The notes under the pieces: model-generated | Seen by the model: only the letters and a program-made list of their open reading frames with translations | Databases searched by the model: none | Told to the model about the DNA's origin: nothing | Assembly (NCBI GenBank): GCA_015680685.1 | Contig: MNCI01016193.1 | Coordinates: 113,619 to 177,618, forward strand | Length of the DNA: 64,000 nucleotides | Origin: Gnetum montanum | Lineage: Eukaryota; Streptophyta; Gnetopsida; Gnetales; Gnetaceae | Reading direction: 5' to 3' | Shown: one piece after another, positions 36,981-48,600 of the stretch | Position numbering within the stretch: the stretch's first letter is position 1 | Layout: each line of letters opens with the position of its first letter | Program-made: the position numbers and the translations under genes

Positions 36981-38780
36981 TAAATGAAAACTTGTCCTTG
37001 AGTTCCTTACAAAATATTGGAAAGGTATGGGATTATTGACTTGAATGAAACTAATGGTGAATGGGGTGACATGTGAATGGATCATCATTACAATACATGG
37101 AAATACTAGTGTTCATGACCACAAGAGTGAACACTATACACATTTGGCATCCAACCTTATTTGGCAGCTGAGGGAGAAGAGAGAAGAGAGAGAGAGAAAA
37201 GAAGAAGCTTGTTGCTGTCGATGCCAAGATTGCACTTTCCGTTGGTCATCCATAAGCACGTCATCAATCCTATTCCTTTCATAACTACTCTAGCACCAGT
37301 CCATTCTAAGTGTTCCCTCTAGATCCAATCCATTGTTGTATGATTACCATCTGCACACACAACACAGTCTTATATTAGCAAGGATAACTAAATCACAATG
37401 CAGTTGATACCTTCCCTCGGTGTACAGTCCATTGGCTAAGTTGTGATATGGCTAATACTGATTCTAGAGATATAACACTAGTGACTACCCAAGGTGTAGG
37501 GGTTAGGAAAAAATTGAAAAAATTGGACCAGGACCCCCATGACTAAGAGCGAACCTCCGGTAGTGATAGAATGGAAAAATATAAGGGATAAGAAAGATGG
37601 AGAAAAAAAAAACAATGACAATGTTAATAAAAGGGATGTTAGAGGTGGAAAAGAACAAAATAAATGTTGATTGTAGAAATGTTTAAGGGAAAGAAGTTAA
37701 CTAATGCACCAAGTAGGAATGCCAGTGGGTCCTCCCCAAAGCAAGCTCATGCCCTTAATGCCTTGACAGTCCCATATTCAAAGAGTCTGTAGGCTCTAGA
37801 AATGTCATTTGTAAGCAAGAGTTAAGGTCTTAACCACGAGAATTTNNNNNNNNNNNNNNNNNNNNNNNNNNNNNNNNNNNNNNNNNNNNNNNNNNNNNNN
37901 NNNNNNNNNNNNNNNNNNNNNNNNNNNNNNNNNNNNNNNNNNNNNNNNNNNNNNNNNNNNNNNNNNNNNNNNNNNNNNNNNNNNNNNNNNNNNNNNNNNN
38001 NNNNNNNNNNNNNNNNNNNNNNNNNNNNNNNNNNNNNNNNNNNNNNNNNNNNNNNNNNNNNNNNNNTTATTTTGTCTAAGGGGTGTGCTTTGAATTCCCA
38101 CTGTTTTTTTTTTTGCGTGAGAACCACACCATGCAAAGACTTATTATTTTTATTAGCTCAACTTCCTAATAATGGAGCAATGTCAAATGGTAAGGAAAAC
38201 CAAAGAAGAAAACATCCAAGCACCCAAGAGAATGGCCAACACAAAGGCATCAAATCCCCTTGAAGTCATACCCTTTTCAATCCTTGAGTCCTTCCTCAGT
38301 TTGAGAAATGCCTAGTCACCGATTCATTGATAGTTCTATTATTAAGAAGGGGACTATAGAGTTCCAAGCCAAGAGAGTCCATAGAAATATATGGATGCAT
38401 GGACGACGTGGACTCATTGCTTGTTATATCAAAAGAACCATACCTTAGTATCAACATTATAACTCAAAGGTAAAAACCAAACATTAGCAATCAATGGAAT
38501 ACAGTTAATACCACCATCAAGAGCACTTATTAGGTGACAAACCTAACAAAATAAACAAACACACAAAGAAATGAAAGAGTATAAATGATGTTGCAAAACA
38601 AAAAGAAGAAAATTTAAAGAAATTTGTAAAACAAAAATGTGTAAAAAAAAACTTAAAAAGGAACTGAGGGTCTCAAATGATTAGCAGAGGTGGCCATCTT
38701 CCCCATGGCTGAGTTTGAAGGGGGAGATCCAAAATAATGAGTGGGGTCATCCCTTCTCTGAGGTATTATGTGAACTAGCT
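36981..38780 (-). other. A2 3' untranslated region with N gap
   Basis: Matches the A1 3' region. Bases 37846-38066 are N (221). A hairpin identical in type to A1 is present: arms TTCCCAC (38095-38101) and GTGAGAA (38117-38123). No gene seen. Confidence 0.7.
37846..38066. other. Assembly gap (221 N)
   Basis: Undetermined bases inside the A2 3' untranslated region. In A1 the corresponding sequence is several hundred bases (about 3890-4290), so the gap size may not be exact. Confidence 0.99.
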
Positions 38781-39880
38781 ATTCAAAATTCATGGAAGGG
38801 TTTGGTCTGCTGTACATTGACTAGTAATCTCTTATCAGGGCTCTTAGGTTTGTATATGGTCATGGCCCCTGAAGAAAAGTTTGTATGAATAATGTAAGGT
38901 CCTTCCCACAGTGTTTGAAATTTTGTGCATTATGGCACATGTGTGGGGTTCCAGTAGAGAACCTTATCTCTTGGTTGATACTTAACCTTTCAAATTTTCA
39001 AGTCATGATGTTGCTTGTTATATGCCTTGTGCAACTCATTTGATGAAAAGGCAGCTAGTCGATTTTCGTCTAGCACGTTTAAAGTTGCCAACCTTTGTTT
39101 TTGTACCAGATCAAGGTCAAGGTGGAGGTCACAAGCCATGGATAGTGTACGGAGCTTGGTTTGATTCAGAAGCTTTGGAAGTTTTCCGTACACTAACTCA
39201 TAGGGAGAGTAGCTTATAGGGAGTTTCCAAGTGGAGCGGTATGCCCAAAGAGCATTATTCAGTTTAGTGCTCCAATCTCGCCTATACTTGCTAATTGTCC
39301 TTGTCAATATTTTAGTGATCTCCTTGTTAGTAACCTTGGCTTGTCCATTAGCTTGGGGGTGATAAGGTGTAGTCAATTTATGTTCAACCCCTAAGCGTTG
39401 CATTAACTTTCGAAAAGTTGCACCTGTGAAGTGTGTTCCATTATTTGATATAAGTGCACGTGGCACACCAAACCTATTTATGATTTGTTGTTGTACAAAT
39501 CATGTAGCTATAGATGATGTGCAGTCTGTAATAGTAGCTGCTTCAGCCCATTTTGTTAGATAGTCTACAGAAATAATGACGTAAGCTTTTTCATTGGACA
39601 TTGGTGTAATGGGCCCCATAAAGTCTATTTCCCAAATGTCGAAGGGTTCTAAAGGTTGAATCCATTGTTGCAAACCCTCCATTCTAGTAGTCATTCCCCC
39701 ATCATGTTAGCAGTGCTCACAAGATTGGAAAAATTGATGGGCATCCCAAAATAATGTTGTCCAGTAATATCCTGAAAGCAAGATCTTAATAGTCGTTTGT
39801 CTCCCCGCATAGTGACCCCCACAAGGGGCCTCATGAGTGTCTTGGAGAACTCTTAGTTGATCCACCTTGAGCACGCACCA
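38781..39880 (-). pseudogene. A2 integrase (two catalytic residues changed)
   Basis: HHCC region (about 39705-39840), EIDFMGPITPMS with the first Asp (about 39590-39630), then SNNGTHF where the second Asp is Asn (codon 39443-39445) and GQAKVTN where the catalytic Glu is Lys (codon 39335-39337). An uninterrupted 158-codon stretch (38990-39466) covers the rest of the core. The GPY-type segment lies at about 38885-38915. A1 keeps the normal residues at both sites while B has the same two changes. Confidence 0.87.
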
Positions 39881-41408
39881 TTAAACAAAGCCATTAGGAC
39901 ACACTTTGTAAAGTTGTCTGTTGATCTCCATGAAGTAATTGGCTCTATGAAGAAACTGTTGTTTCTTCCTAAAGTCTAGCTCCTGTAGTGTTTGTTGGGT
40001 AAGGAGATAGATGAGAATGCTACTATACCAATTTTTTTCCGTGGGTTGGTTGTTCACTACATTGGCAAAGAGGGCCTCATCGGGAAAATGATTAGACATT
40101 ACATATTCATCCTCTTTGTTGTCCCAGTGCAACTGAGATAAGTGATCTGCAACTACGTTCTCGGTGCCCTTTCGATCAATCATTGTTAGATCAAACTCCT
40201 GTAGGATTACCAACCATCGTATAATGCGAGGGTTAACCATTGGCTTGTTCATGAGGAATCGGATTGCACTATGATCCGTATGGATGAACACTTTGTAACC
40301 TAACACATAGTGTCTAAATTTATCTAGTGCAAATACTACAGCCATTAATTCTTTTTCTGTAGTTGTTTAGTTAAGTTGCACATCGGCGATACTCCTACTT
40401 GCACAGTGGATGTAGTAAGGACATTTTTGGTCATCTAACTATGTAAGTACAGCTCTTGAGGCATAATTGGATGCATAAGTCATTATATGGAAAGGTGTGG
40501 ACTAGTCAGGAGCTTGTAGAATGGGAGTTTCCACAAGGTTTTGTTTCAGAGCCTAGAATACTTGTTCACATTCCCTGGTCCATTCGAATGGTGCATCCTT
40601 CTTTGTTAGCTCTACCAACGGTTTGGAAATCTTAGAGAAGTTCTCAATGAATCTCCTATAATAGCCAGTGTGTCCAAGGAATGACCGAATGTCTTTGACA
40701 GTTTTCGATTGACGGGTGATTCCTTGGATGACCCTAACTTTATCAGGGTCTACCTCTATTCCTGAATGTGAAACCTTATGCCCAAGTACTACGCCTTCTT
40801 GGACCATTAAATGGATTTTCTACTAGTTGAGCCTTAAGTTGGTTTCTACGCATCTTTTTAGCACTTACTCTAATCGGTCCAAGGCTTGGTCAAAACTTGT
40901 TCCATAAGTGGAGAAGTCATCCATAAAGACTTCCACTCCATTTCCTATCTACTATTGGAATATGCTTAGAACTAAGCATTGAAACGTGGTAGGGGCATTA
41001 CACAAGATGAACAACATTTGTTTATATGCAAATGTTCCCCAAGGACTGGTGAATGTTGTCTTGGGTTGATCTTCTAGGGCTATCCGTATTTGGTTGTATC
41101 CACTACAGCCATCCAGAAAACTAAAATAGTAATGCCCTCGTATAATGTCTAAGACTTGGTCAACGAATGGTAATGGAAAGTGATCCTTAAATGTTGTCAT
41201 GTTTAGCAGCCTAAAATCTATACACACCTTCCATTTGCCTTCCTTTTTAGGTACGATCACCAGAGGGCTAACCCATTCGCTATCAGCAATGGGATATATG
41301 AACCCAGCCTTAAGAAGCTATTCTATTTCTTCCTTTACTATTTGCTTCAATTTTGGGTTCAATCACCTCTACACTTGTTTTCGAGGTTTCATGGAGGGGT
41401 CAGTGTAA
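39881..41408 (-). pseudogene. A2 reverse transcriptase and RNase H (broken)
   Basis: RT: SEWVSPLVIVPKKEGKW-like segment (about 41230-41290), VCIDFRLLN (about 41205-41230), FLDGCSGYNQIRI (about 41080-41115), LCNAPTTFQ (about 40985-41010) and VFMDDFSTY (about 40910-40935). The Tyr of GYSGYNQ is Cys. Connection: GHTGYYRRFIENFSKI (about 40625-40675). RNase H: MAVVFALDKFRHYVLGYK with the acidic residues in HTDHS (about 40280), open for 154 codons at 39881-40345. A few stops separate the blocks. Confidence 0.88.
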
Positions 41409-42640
41409 ATCCTATGATGGCATATCCTAGGATCTATTCTAGTTAATTCAGGGTATGACCAGGCAAAGGATTTTGACCATTTGTTTATCACTTTCAGTAG
41501 TCTTTCTTTTTGTTTGGGAACAAGTCTTGCGTTGATGATCACCGATTTTCCATTTTTGAGGGTCATATATTCTAGACTGGTGGGTAATGGTTTCAAATCT
41601 ATGGGCTCTTGTTTAAATTTTTTAGGAATTTCCAACTTCTCCCAATTGATGTTTTCAAGGTTAAGGCTTGGAAGTTGGCAACAGACTTGCTCTAGTGTAC
41701 CTATGCTTTCAATATAAGTACTAGTTATTCCCTCAATTAGTTCCATGCATGTTAGTGAGTTTCTCTCTTGATCAACCATCAACCACTGGTTAACTTCTTG
41801 TTGTGTGGCTACTGCATACAAGAACTTTTGTATATTAATGTCTTGTGCACACCGATTGCATGTAAGAAATGCTAAACTTTGCATAACCCATAATCTCTGC
41901 ATGCAATTGCACCTTGTATCACTGTATGCAATGCATGGAACTTTCTTCTTCTCAATCTTTCCAAAAGTGTTCTTCTTGGATATTTCCAGGGAAATATCAT
42001 GGATCCCTAGGTGTGCATCTATAGTACTTAGCCATGATCTTCCCATTATTATTGGGAAGTCCCCTTTACCATTGTTCACTTGTATCACTAGGAAATCAGC
42101 TAGATATGACCACACATACATAATGGTAATAATGTCCTCCACATGTCCCAAGGGAATAGTGATGGACTGGTTGGCCAGTTCTAGGCGAATATTGCTCTTC
42201 CTCAATGGAGGCAGGTTCTACGCTTTGTACATCTCTTACGATATTAGGTTGACTTCAGAACCTGAGTCTAGAAGAGATTTACATGGTTCATTCCTAGTGA
42301 CTTGGAGATAAATTAGGGGGCTTCCAGGATCAGAGAATTTCCTAGGAAGGTGGCCCACCTTAATGTAGTTAATAACGACATGTGCTAACATAACCGTATG
42401 TGTTGAACTTGATGTTTGGTTTGAAGGGGACCTTGAAGCCTTATTTGATAGGGAGGTGTTCAGCTGTTCAACTGACTGTGGTTGTGAGGGCTTGGTTGGA
42501 ATGTTGGTTTTGAAGAAAGGTCTTTTCTTCATAAGGTTGTCAGAACCAACTGTGGGTTGAGGATTCACAACCCTCATGAGATTATGTTGCTGTGATTGAG
42601 TAGGGAGTTCCCCTTGCATTGCTGGAGTAGGTGGTACTAG
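41409..42640 (-). pseudogene. A2 protease and linker
   Basis: A Pro/Gln/Ser-rich linker (42300-42619) leads to the protease active site CKSLLDSGSEVNLIS (about 42239-42285) with an intact DSG. One TAA follows, then the rest: ITIPLGHVEDIITI and GDFPIIMGRSWLST (about 42010-42155), continuing open for 278 codons (41369-42205) into the linker before RT. The protease cuts the polyprotein. This is the best-preserved protease in the window. Confidence 0.87.
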
Positions 42641-43000
42641 AGCTATTGGTGTGAGATTTGTGGATGGATTTAGAGGATGGTATGTCTATGGGTTATCTCC
42701 CCTAGGAGAAGGAGTCCTATAATACTCCCGAGCTTGGTAGTGACGTTGTGGTGTCACGTGACCAATAGAGTCACATGGAGAGATTGGATGCTGCATGTAG
42801 TAGCCATATGGATCCGGTTGCCGATAGGGGTATTTTTGCCTTGGTGGTGGCATCCCCCATGACTGTGGGTATTGCCACTGTTGGTATTACTCAGTAGGTT
42901 GTGGTAGAGTTCCACTTGGATAATACGTTGACGGTTGGTGGAACTGCCTTGGGTTACCTTGGGAATAAGGTAACCGTCGGGGTGCTTGCCATTTGTTAAG

Positions 43001-44790
43001 TTATGGGTTGAGTGCATACACCCCAGACTCTTGTAGATGTGAGATCATTGGGCAACATCCCTTAGGATGGTCATATTGGCATATCTCACATCCACAGTCA
43101 TTGTCCGTATCAGAATCCACAACCTCTTCGGTGATGTCCATTTTACCCTTACCTTTGTTACGTGCATGGTCCACTTCTCTCTTTTTCTTTTTTTCATAGT
43201 CACTACCTTGCTCCCTAGACTCCTCTATGATTTTAAGAATAGTTTCAAACCTACTATCTAGGGAGTCCCACATTTGGTCTACCTTTGCCGATACTTTGGT
43301 TGTTAGCTTTTGGAGTGGCAAGGTTTTCCTATTCACCATCTCTTCAAGTGGTGACTCTTCCTCCTCCTCATAGAATCTCACTCCCCTTTTTTGGAGGGAA
43401 GGATCTTGGTTGTACTCTTCCACACTTTCTCTCTTATGTAGCTCCCCTTCTTCCCTGGCTACTTGCTCTAGCAATCTATGGACCTGATGGGACCTAGGCT
43501 TTGATAATCTTCCTTGGGCATATGTTCCAAGGATTCTCTTGGTTTCATGCTTAAGTCCATCTATGAGATGGTTTAGTTGATCCCACTGCGAATAACCATG
43601 GCCCAAGCAACGATGTAATAGTGCATAATAATGGCCCATGGCAGCATCCAAGGGTTCATGATTTGCCTGCTTCCATCCTTGGATTTGCTTTCACAGGTTA
43701 GACACTCGGGAGTACATTTGGTACTTATCATTAAACAGTTCTAGCATCATACTCTAGCTCCAAATGGATTCTAGTTCTAAGGACCAGTACTAGCTTTCTG
43801 CTTCTTTTACTAGTGTCCTTGGGAACAACTTTAGTTTCTTCCATTCATTTTCTATGTTCTATAAGGCACATGCATCATGGAATTCTTGTAGGTTATTTTG
43901 AGGATCAGCATTGTATCCCCCCTCAAACCGTGGGATGTTATTCATGTCTAACCTCTTGATCCTACTATCTTTTTGGTGCCTTGTGGGAACTCTTATGGCC
44001 TCCGTTATGTCTAGCATGCTTCTAGTTGAGAGTAGGGGTTCTTCATGGTCATCTCGTTCATAGCGTCTGTGATGTCTATGCGATTCCCTACTCTCCCTTC
44101 TTCCATGCCTTAATTCCTTAAAGTGCCCTTGTCCTCGCTCTCGACTGTCTCGTTGATGTTTTTCACTCTGTTTACCTTTATCCTCACGGTTAGGTTCCTT
44201 ATGATTGTGTCCTGACATTGAGGGAGAGGGTGAATGTGACGATGAAGGTGAAGAAGAAGGAGAACCATTACCATGACGATGTTTCCTACCTTCTCTTTGG
44301 TGGTCTTGGCCCCGATCGTGATTAGGATCAGAATGCCCGCCCTTATCATGTGTTTGTGTTCCCTTGTTGAACACTTCGTGTTCATGGGAATCAAAACTAG
44401 GGTTATGAACTGTGGAGTGGAGGTTCTGATACACTACCTCTTGACCATCGTTAGGAAGGGGAACATCATTTTGTGGGGAACTTGTTGAAGTTGGTTCACC
44501 ACCCTCAATTTTGCTGAAGACATGCGGAGCATTATGGGGCCATTTACCCTTTGAGGATGTATGATATCTCTCCTGTTGCAAGTCCCTTTGATGTTGTGCT
44601 TCTGTGGGATGGTAGTCCCTTGTATCATGATCGCATGCAACATATTCTATGTATAACTATGACATGCCTATTCATGTGAGAGCACGAAGGAGCATGTTGG
44701 GGACTGATCAGTTTGGAGGCAACACTATGTTACCCTCCAAGTTTCCCCAACGTAGTTGCTCATCTTGATGGAGAATAAAGGTAAAGTCAG
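43001..44790 (-). pseudogene. A2 gag, N-terminus deleted
   Basis: Two long open stretches, 43859-44581 (240 codons) and 43001-43651 (216 codons), separated by stops. In order: remnant of the conserved leader segment (TFILHQDEQL, about 44755-44785), a basic Arg/His/Ser-rich region (about 44030-44360, resembling SR-type sequence), and the capsid-type domain starting MLDITEAIRVPTRHQKD (about 43975-44025) with IPRFEGGYN. The zinc-knuckle-like CEICQYDHPKGC is at about 43055-43090. The start codon is lost in the 5' deletion. Confidence 0.87.
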
Positions 44791-44791
44791 T

Positions 44792-45110
44792 ATTTAAACA
44801 TTCAAAAATAATTAATTACTATTTAGCTTAGTCCACATGCTGCAAGATTTATTATAAAGTTCATCTTTATTACCGTACACAAATGTGTGCTCAGGTACAA
44901 TTTGCTCGAATAAATATCCATTCACTTTAAGACTCCTACTGCTGGCACATGGAAATTATTCTAACTCTGGAATGGTAAAACTACAAGATTTTAGCTAAGG
45001 GTCTAAGTCTAAGTGCCATGAACATGGAAAACCACCTCTTATTTATAGATAATAAGATGGAACACGATATTGCGTACAAAATATCCCGTATGTGATATCA
45101 CGGCTCATCA
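44792..45110 (-). repeat. A2 5' LTR, truncated
   Basis: Matches 36631-36968 of the 3' LTR and ends in CTCATCA. The rest of the LTR and the primer site are missing; the junction is at GTAAAGTCAG|TATTTAAAC (44790/44791). The promoter part (TATA box and GATATC repeats) is kept. Confidence 0.9.
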
Positions 45111-45259
45111 CCATTGTAGGCTCAATGTTGAGAAAGAGAGAAATTAGGAGAAGATGAGATTTCTACGCTGGTTGCAGAGGAGATGGGAGGCTTCCACACT
45201 AAAGATTGGTTATGGCTACCAGTAGAATCTTTGCCAGAGCTCTCTTCCAATGCGCTGTT
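45111..45259 (-). pseudogene. Antisense gene, exon 1, 5' part
   Basis: Minus-strand frame rich in Ser, Thr and Asn (for example SALEESSGKDSTG, about 45200-45250, and PPISSATSVEIS, about 45145-45185) with one TGA where CGA is likely. The acceptor TTCTTTAG ends at 45260. A Met codon lies farther right (about 45350) with a GTTTAG-type donor, but the phases do not fit, so the 5' end is not resolved. Confidence 0.55.
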
Positions 45260-45689
45260 GCTAAAGAATAATAATTATGATCAAAATTTGCAAATTTTGA
45301 CTTATAAAACCCACCTAAACCTAAACAAAATCCCAATTGCTAATTCAATGCACCATGACTACAAGTGTAGTTAAGAAAAAGGGGGAAAAGTTTAGTTCAT
45401 GTTGATTTTAGTGGGGTAGGGGGGTCGGGGGGAAACAACTTCACTTTTCAAAATTTTAAATTTTTGGATTATGGGCCCCACCTTGCACCTTCCCTTTTGA
45501 CCAAACTTGCATGATTGTTACTAAGTTCAACACTTAAGACATTATGGAAACCTTACCCCCATGCATCTACATTGGGAATACCATGCCTAACATGGAAGCA
45601 TGTTTATCATTTTTCAAAATTGTTAGACTTACAAATATACTGTTATATTTAGTAACCTAGACTTACCTTTTTCAATCCAAGGTCTTCAA

Positions 45690-48600
45690 ATGTGCACAAA
45701 ACATGAACATGGCTAAGCATCATCGATTTCCACGCTAGGGTAATAGTGCCCAACGTGAAAGAAGGGGGGTGACAATCCGTTTTACCTTCCAACACCCATC
45801 TAGCACAAGTTTAATTGCAAAATCAGTCCCACATGACCTAGAACCCCTCCAAGTATCTCTAGTAGCCTTGGAACCTCACCAAACCTAGTCAAAACCTAGG
45901 ATTTGGTGTTTTCTACACTAGGGAAGACTTCTTCCATGTTGACCCTTTCACCCTTAGTGTGGAAAGATGAGGGGAAGCAAAAATGACCTAATTTGACAAC
46001 CTAATGACCATTTCTTAATGCCTGGTGACCCCTAGACCCTGTTGGAACCCTCTAGAGCTTTCAAAAGCTCCAAAATGGGTAGAAATGATACAAATCTATC
46101 ACCCCCTCTCATCCATGCTAAGGCCACCATTTCCAGTGTGGAAGAAAGGGGGGAAGTTGCATGAGGCACTTAGAAGCCTCTAAACTATCAAATCTTGACA
46201 CCCAATATTGATTGTTGACACCAACAACCCTAGAGGTTGATATGAATGGTCAATTAGCTATAGATCTAGCATAGATATGACTTTCTTAATTTAGGGGACC
46301 TCTTCCATGCCGAGCCTTCCACCCCTAGTGTTTAAAAAAGGTGGGGAAGCCTAAAAACCCCTCATAGCCCCCAAAACAGCCAAATCTTAACCTTAGGCAT
46401 TGATGACCAACATCAATATGCCTGTGAGCACTCATGCATGGCCAGATTGATCAAAAATGATGATAGAAGACCAAAAATATTTCCCCCAATTTTCCATGTT
46501 GAGCATGGAAGTCCTAGCATAGAAAAATGGGGGAGTCCAATAAATACCTTAACAACCTTAAAATAACCAAAATTTGACATCAAATGTCAGTTGGCGATAC
46601 CAAAAACCTAGGAAGCTTGCATGCATGCCCAAAAATGACCATAGAAGATCAAAAAGTATTCCCCCTAATTTTCCATTCTAAGCATGAATGCCCCAATATG
46701 GACAAAGAGGGGGAATTCCAAAAATTACCTTATGACCTTTGAGAAGATCAAATTTTGACCTCAGATGTTAGCAGTCAATGTTGACAACATGCACACTCGG
46801 AAATGATCAAAAATGGCCAAAAAGCTTTTTCCCTATTTTTCCACACTAATCATGAAAGATCCAATGTGGAAAAATGAGGGAAGTCCAAAAAATGCCTTGT
46901 CAACCTTGAAACAATGAAATTTTGACATCAACTAGCAACAGTCATCGCCAGAAACCCTGAAAACTGACATGCATGGTTGAAATCAACCAAAAATCACAAA
47001 AAAATTTCCATGCATTTAGCATGAAAGACTTAGCATTGAAAAGGGGGTGGGGAAGGGGGGGGGGGGGGGGGGGGGGNCCTAAAACCATTCATCAATCTTC
47101 AAGATAGCTAAATTTCAACACCAGGCATTGACCATCGTTGCCAGGAACCTTAAGAGCTTGCATGCATGACCAAAAGTGATAATAAAGCACCAAAAATATT
47201 TTCCCCAATTTTTCCACCCTAAGCATGGAAGCCTTAACATGGAAAGGTTGGGAAGTCCAAAAACCATTTAAAAACCTCTAAAATGACCAATTTTGAGAAC
47301 AAGCCTCAATCCTCAATCTTGATAGCCCTAAAGGCTAACATGCAAAGTTGATTGAGGTTAAAATTGATCAAAAATTTACTTCTCCTCATTTTACATGATA
47401 AGCTTTCCATTCCTAGCATGAAAGAAAGAAGGGAAGCCAAAAAATACTTAGAAATGCCCAAAAGTACCAAAACTTGAGACCAAACCTCATTCCTCGACTT
47501 TGGTAGCCCTAGAGGTTGACATGCAATGTCGATTAAGGTTAAAATTGGTCAAAATTCACTTCCCCTTATTTTACACACTAAGCTTTCCATCCTCAATGTG
47601 GAAGAAAGTGGAGAAGCTAAAAAACCACCTGGAAATTCCCAAAAGTACCAAAACTTGAGACCAAACCTCAGTCCTTGATCCTAGTAGCCCTAAAGGTTGA
47701 CATGCAAAATTGACTAAGGTTAAAATTGGTCAAAAATCCACTTCCCTTTGTTTTCCATAATGGGCTTTTCATCCCCAACATGGAAGAAAGGGGAAAGCCA
47801 GAAAACCACTTAGGAATGCCCAAAATTGCCAAAACTTGAGACCAAACCTTAATCCTTCACCTCGATAGCCCCAGAGGTTGACATGCAAAGTCAATTCAGA
47901 TCAAAATTGGTTAAAAATCCACTCCCCTTATTTTCTACACTAATATTTTCATTCCCAACATGGAAGAAAATGGGGAAGCCAAAAAACCACTTAGGAATGC
48001 CCAAAATTTCCAAATTTTAACATGGATCCATAGCCCTTAACCTTGACAATCCCAGGAGATAACATGCATGATCAATTGTCACTTGAACTAGCCTAGATCT
48101 AGGATTCTTGCTTCTTCCATACTAGAGTAACCTACCCAGCATGGGAATAATGGGGTGGGGGAGTTGTTTTTTCACTTTTGGAGGCAAGATAACACTTGAA
48201 AAATAAAGATCTTCACTAAAGAAGCCTAGGACCTCACAGTCTTAAGATTTTACTTGTCTGACTTTGTCCCAACCTTCAAAACCCATTCCCCTCCATTTCT
48301 CCACATTGGAGTAACTCCCCTAGTATGGAAGTGGAGGAAGACCTTAAGTGCCCTTAAATAGCCTTCAAACATGCCCAAAATTAGCTAGAAACTTGCAGAA
48401 TTGAAGTTTGCAGTCCTAGGGGCCTAGAAACCTAGTCAAAGTGTTTCAAAAATACCCTAAATTCATCAAATAAGTGTCCCCATATTTTTCCATATTAAGG
48501 ATACTATGCCTAGCATGGAAGAAGGGGGGAAGTCATTTCAACACCTATTGACACTCAAAATGGCCTTGAATTTCCTCGAAACGAAGCTGGGAGATGCACA

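Larger units (their letters stand above)
36155..45110 (-). mobile_element. A2: Athila-like element with truncated 5' end
   Basis: Minus-strand element of 9.0 kb from the same family as A1. It has a full 3' LTR (36155-36968), integrase, RT-RNase H, protease and gag in better condition than A1 or B (open stretches of 278, 240 and 216 codons). The 5' LTR is cut to 44792-45110: a deletion removed R/U5, the primer site, the leader and the first ~50 codons of gag, so it cannot replicate by itself. A 221-base N gap lies in the 3' untranslated part. It is inserted in the antisense gene of C1. Confidence 0.92.

Noticed and set aside
37805-38136. Open frames across the N gap (minus strand)
   Set aside because: They consist almost entirely of N-derived X residues; no evidence of coding.
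41805-42311. 168-codon plus-strand frame
   Set aside because: Shadow of the A2 protease on the minus strand.
43067-43497. Plus-strand frames opposite A2 gag
   Set aside because: They are shadows of the minus-strand gag frame, which has clear capsid and zinc-knuckle motifs.
45350-45374. First exon of the antisense gene with Met near 45350
   Set aside because: A GTTTAG-type donor is present but the phase does not fit the next exon, so it was not annotated as an exon.
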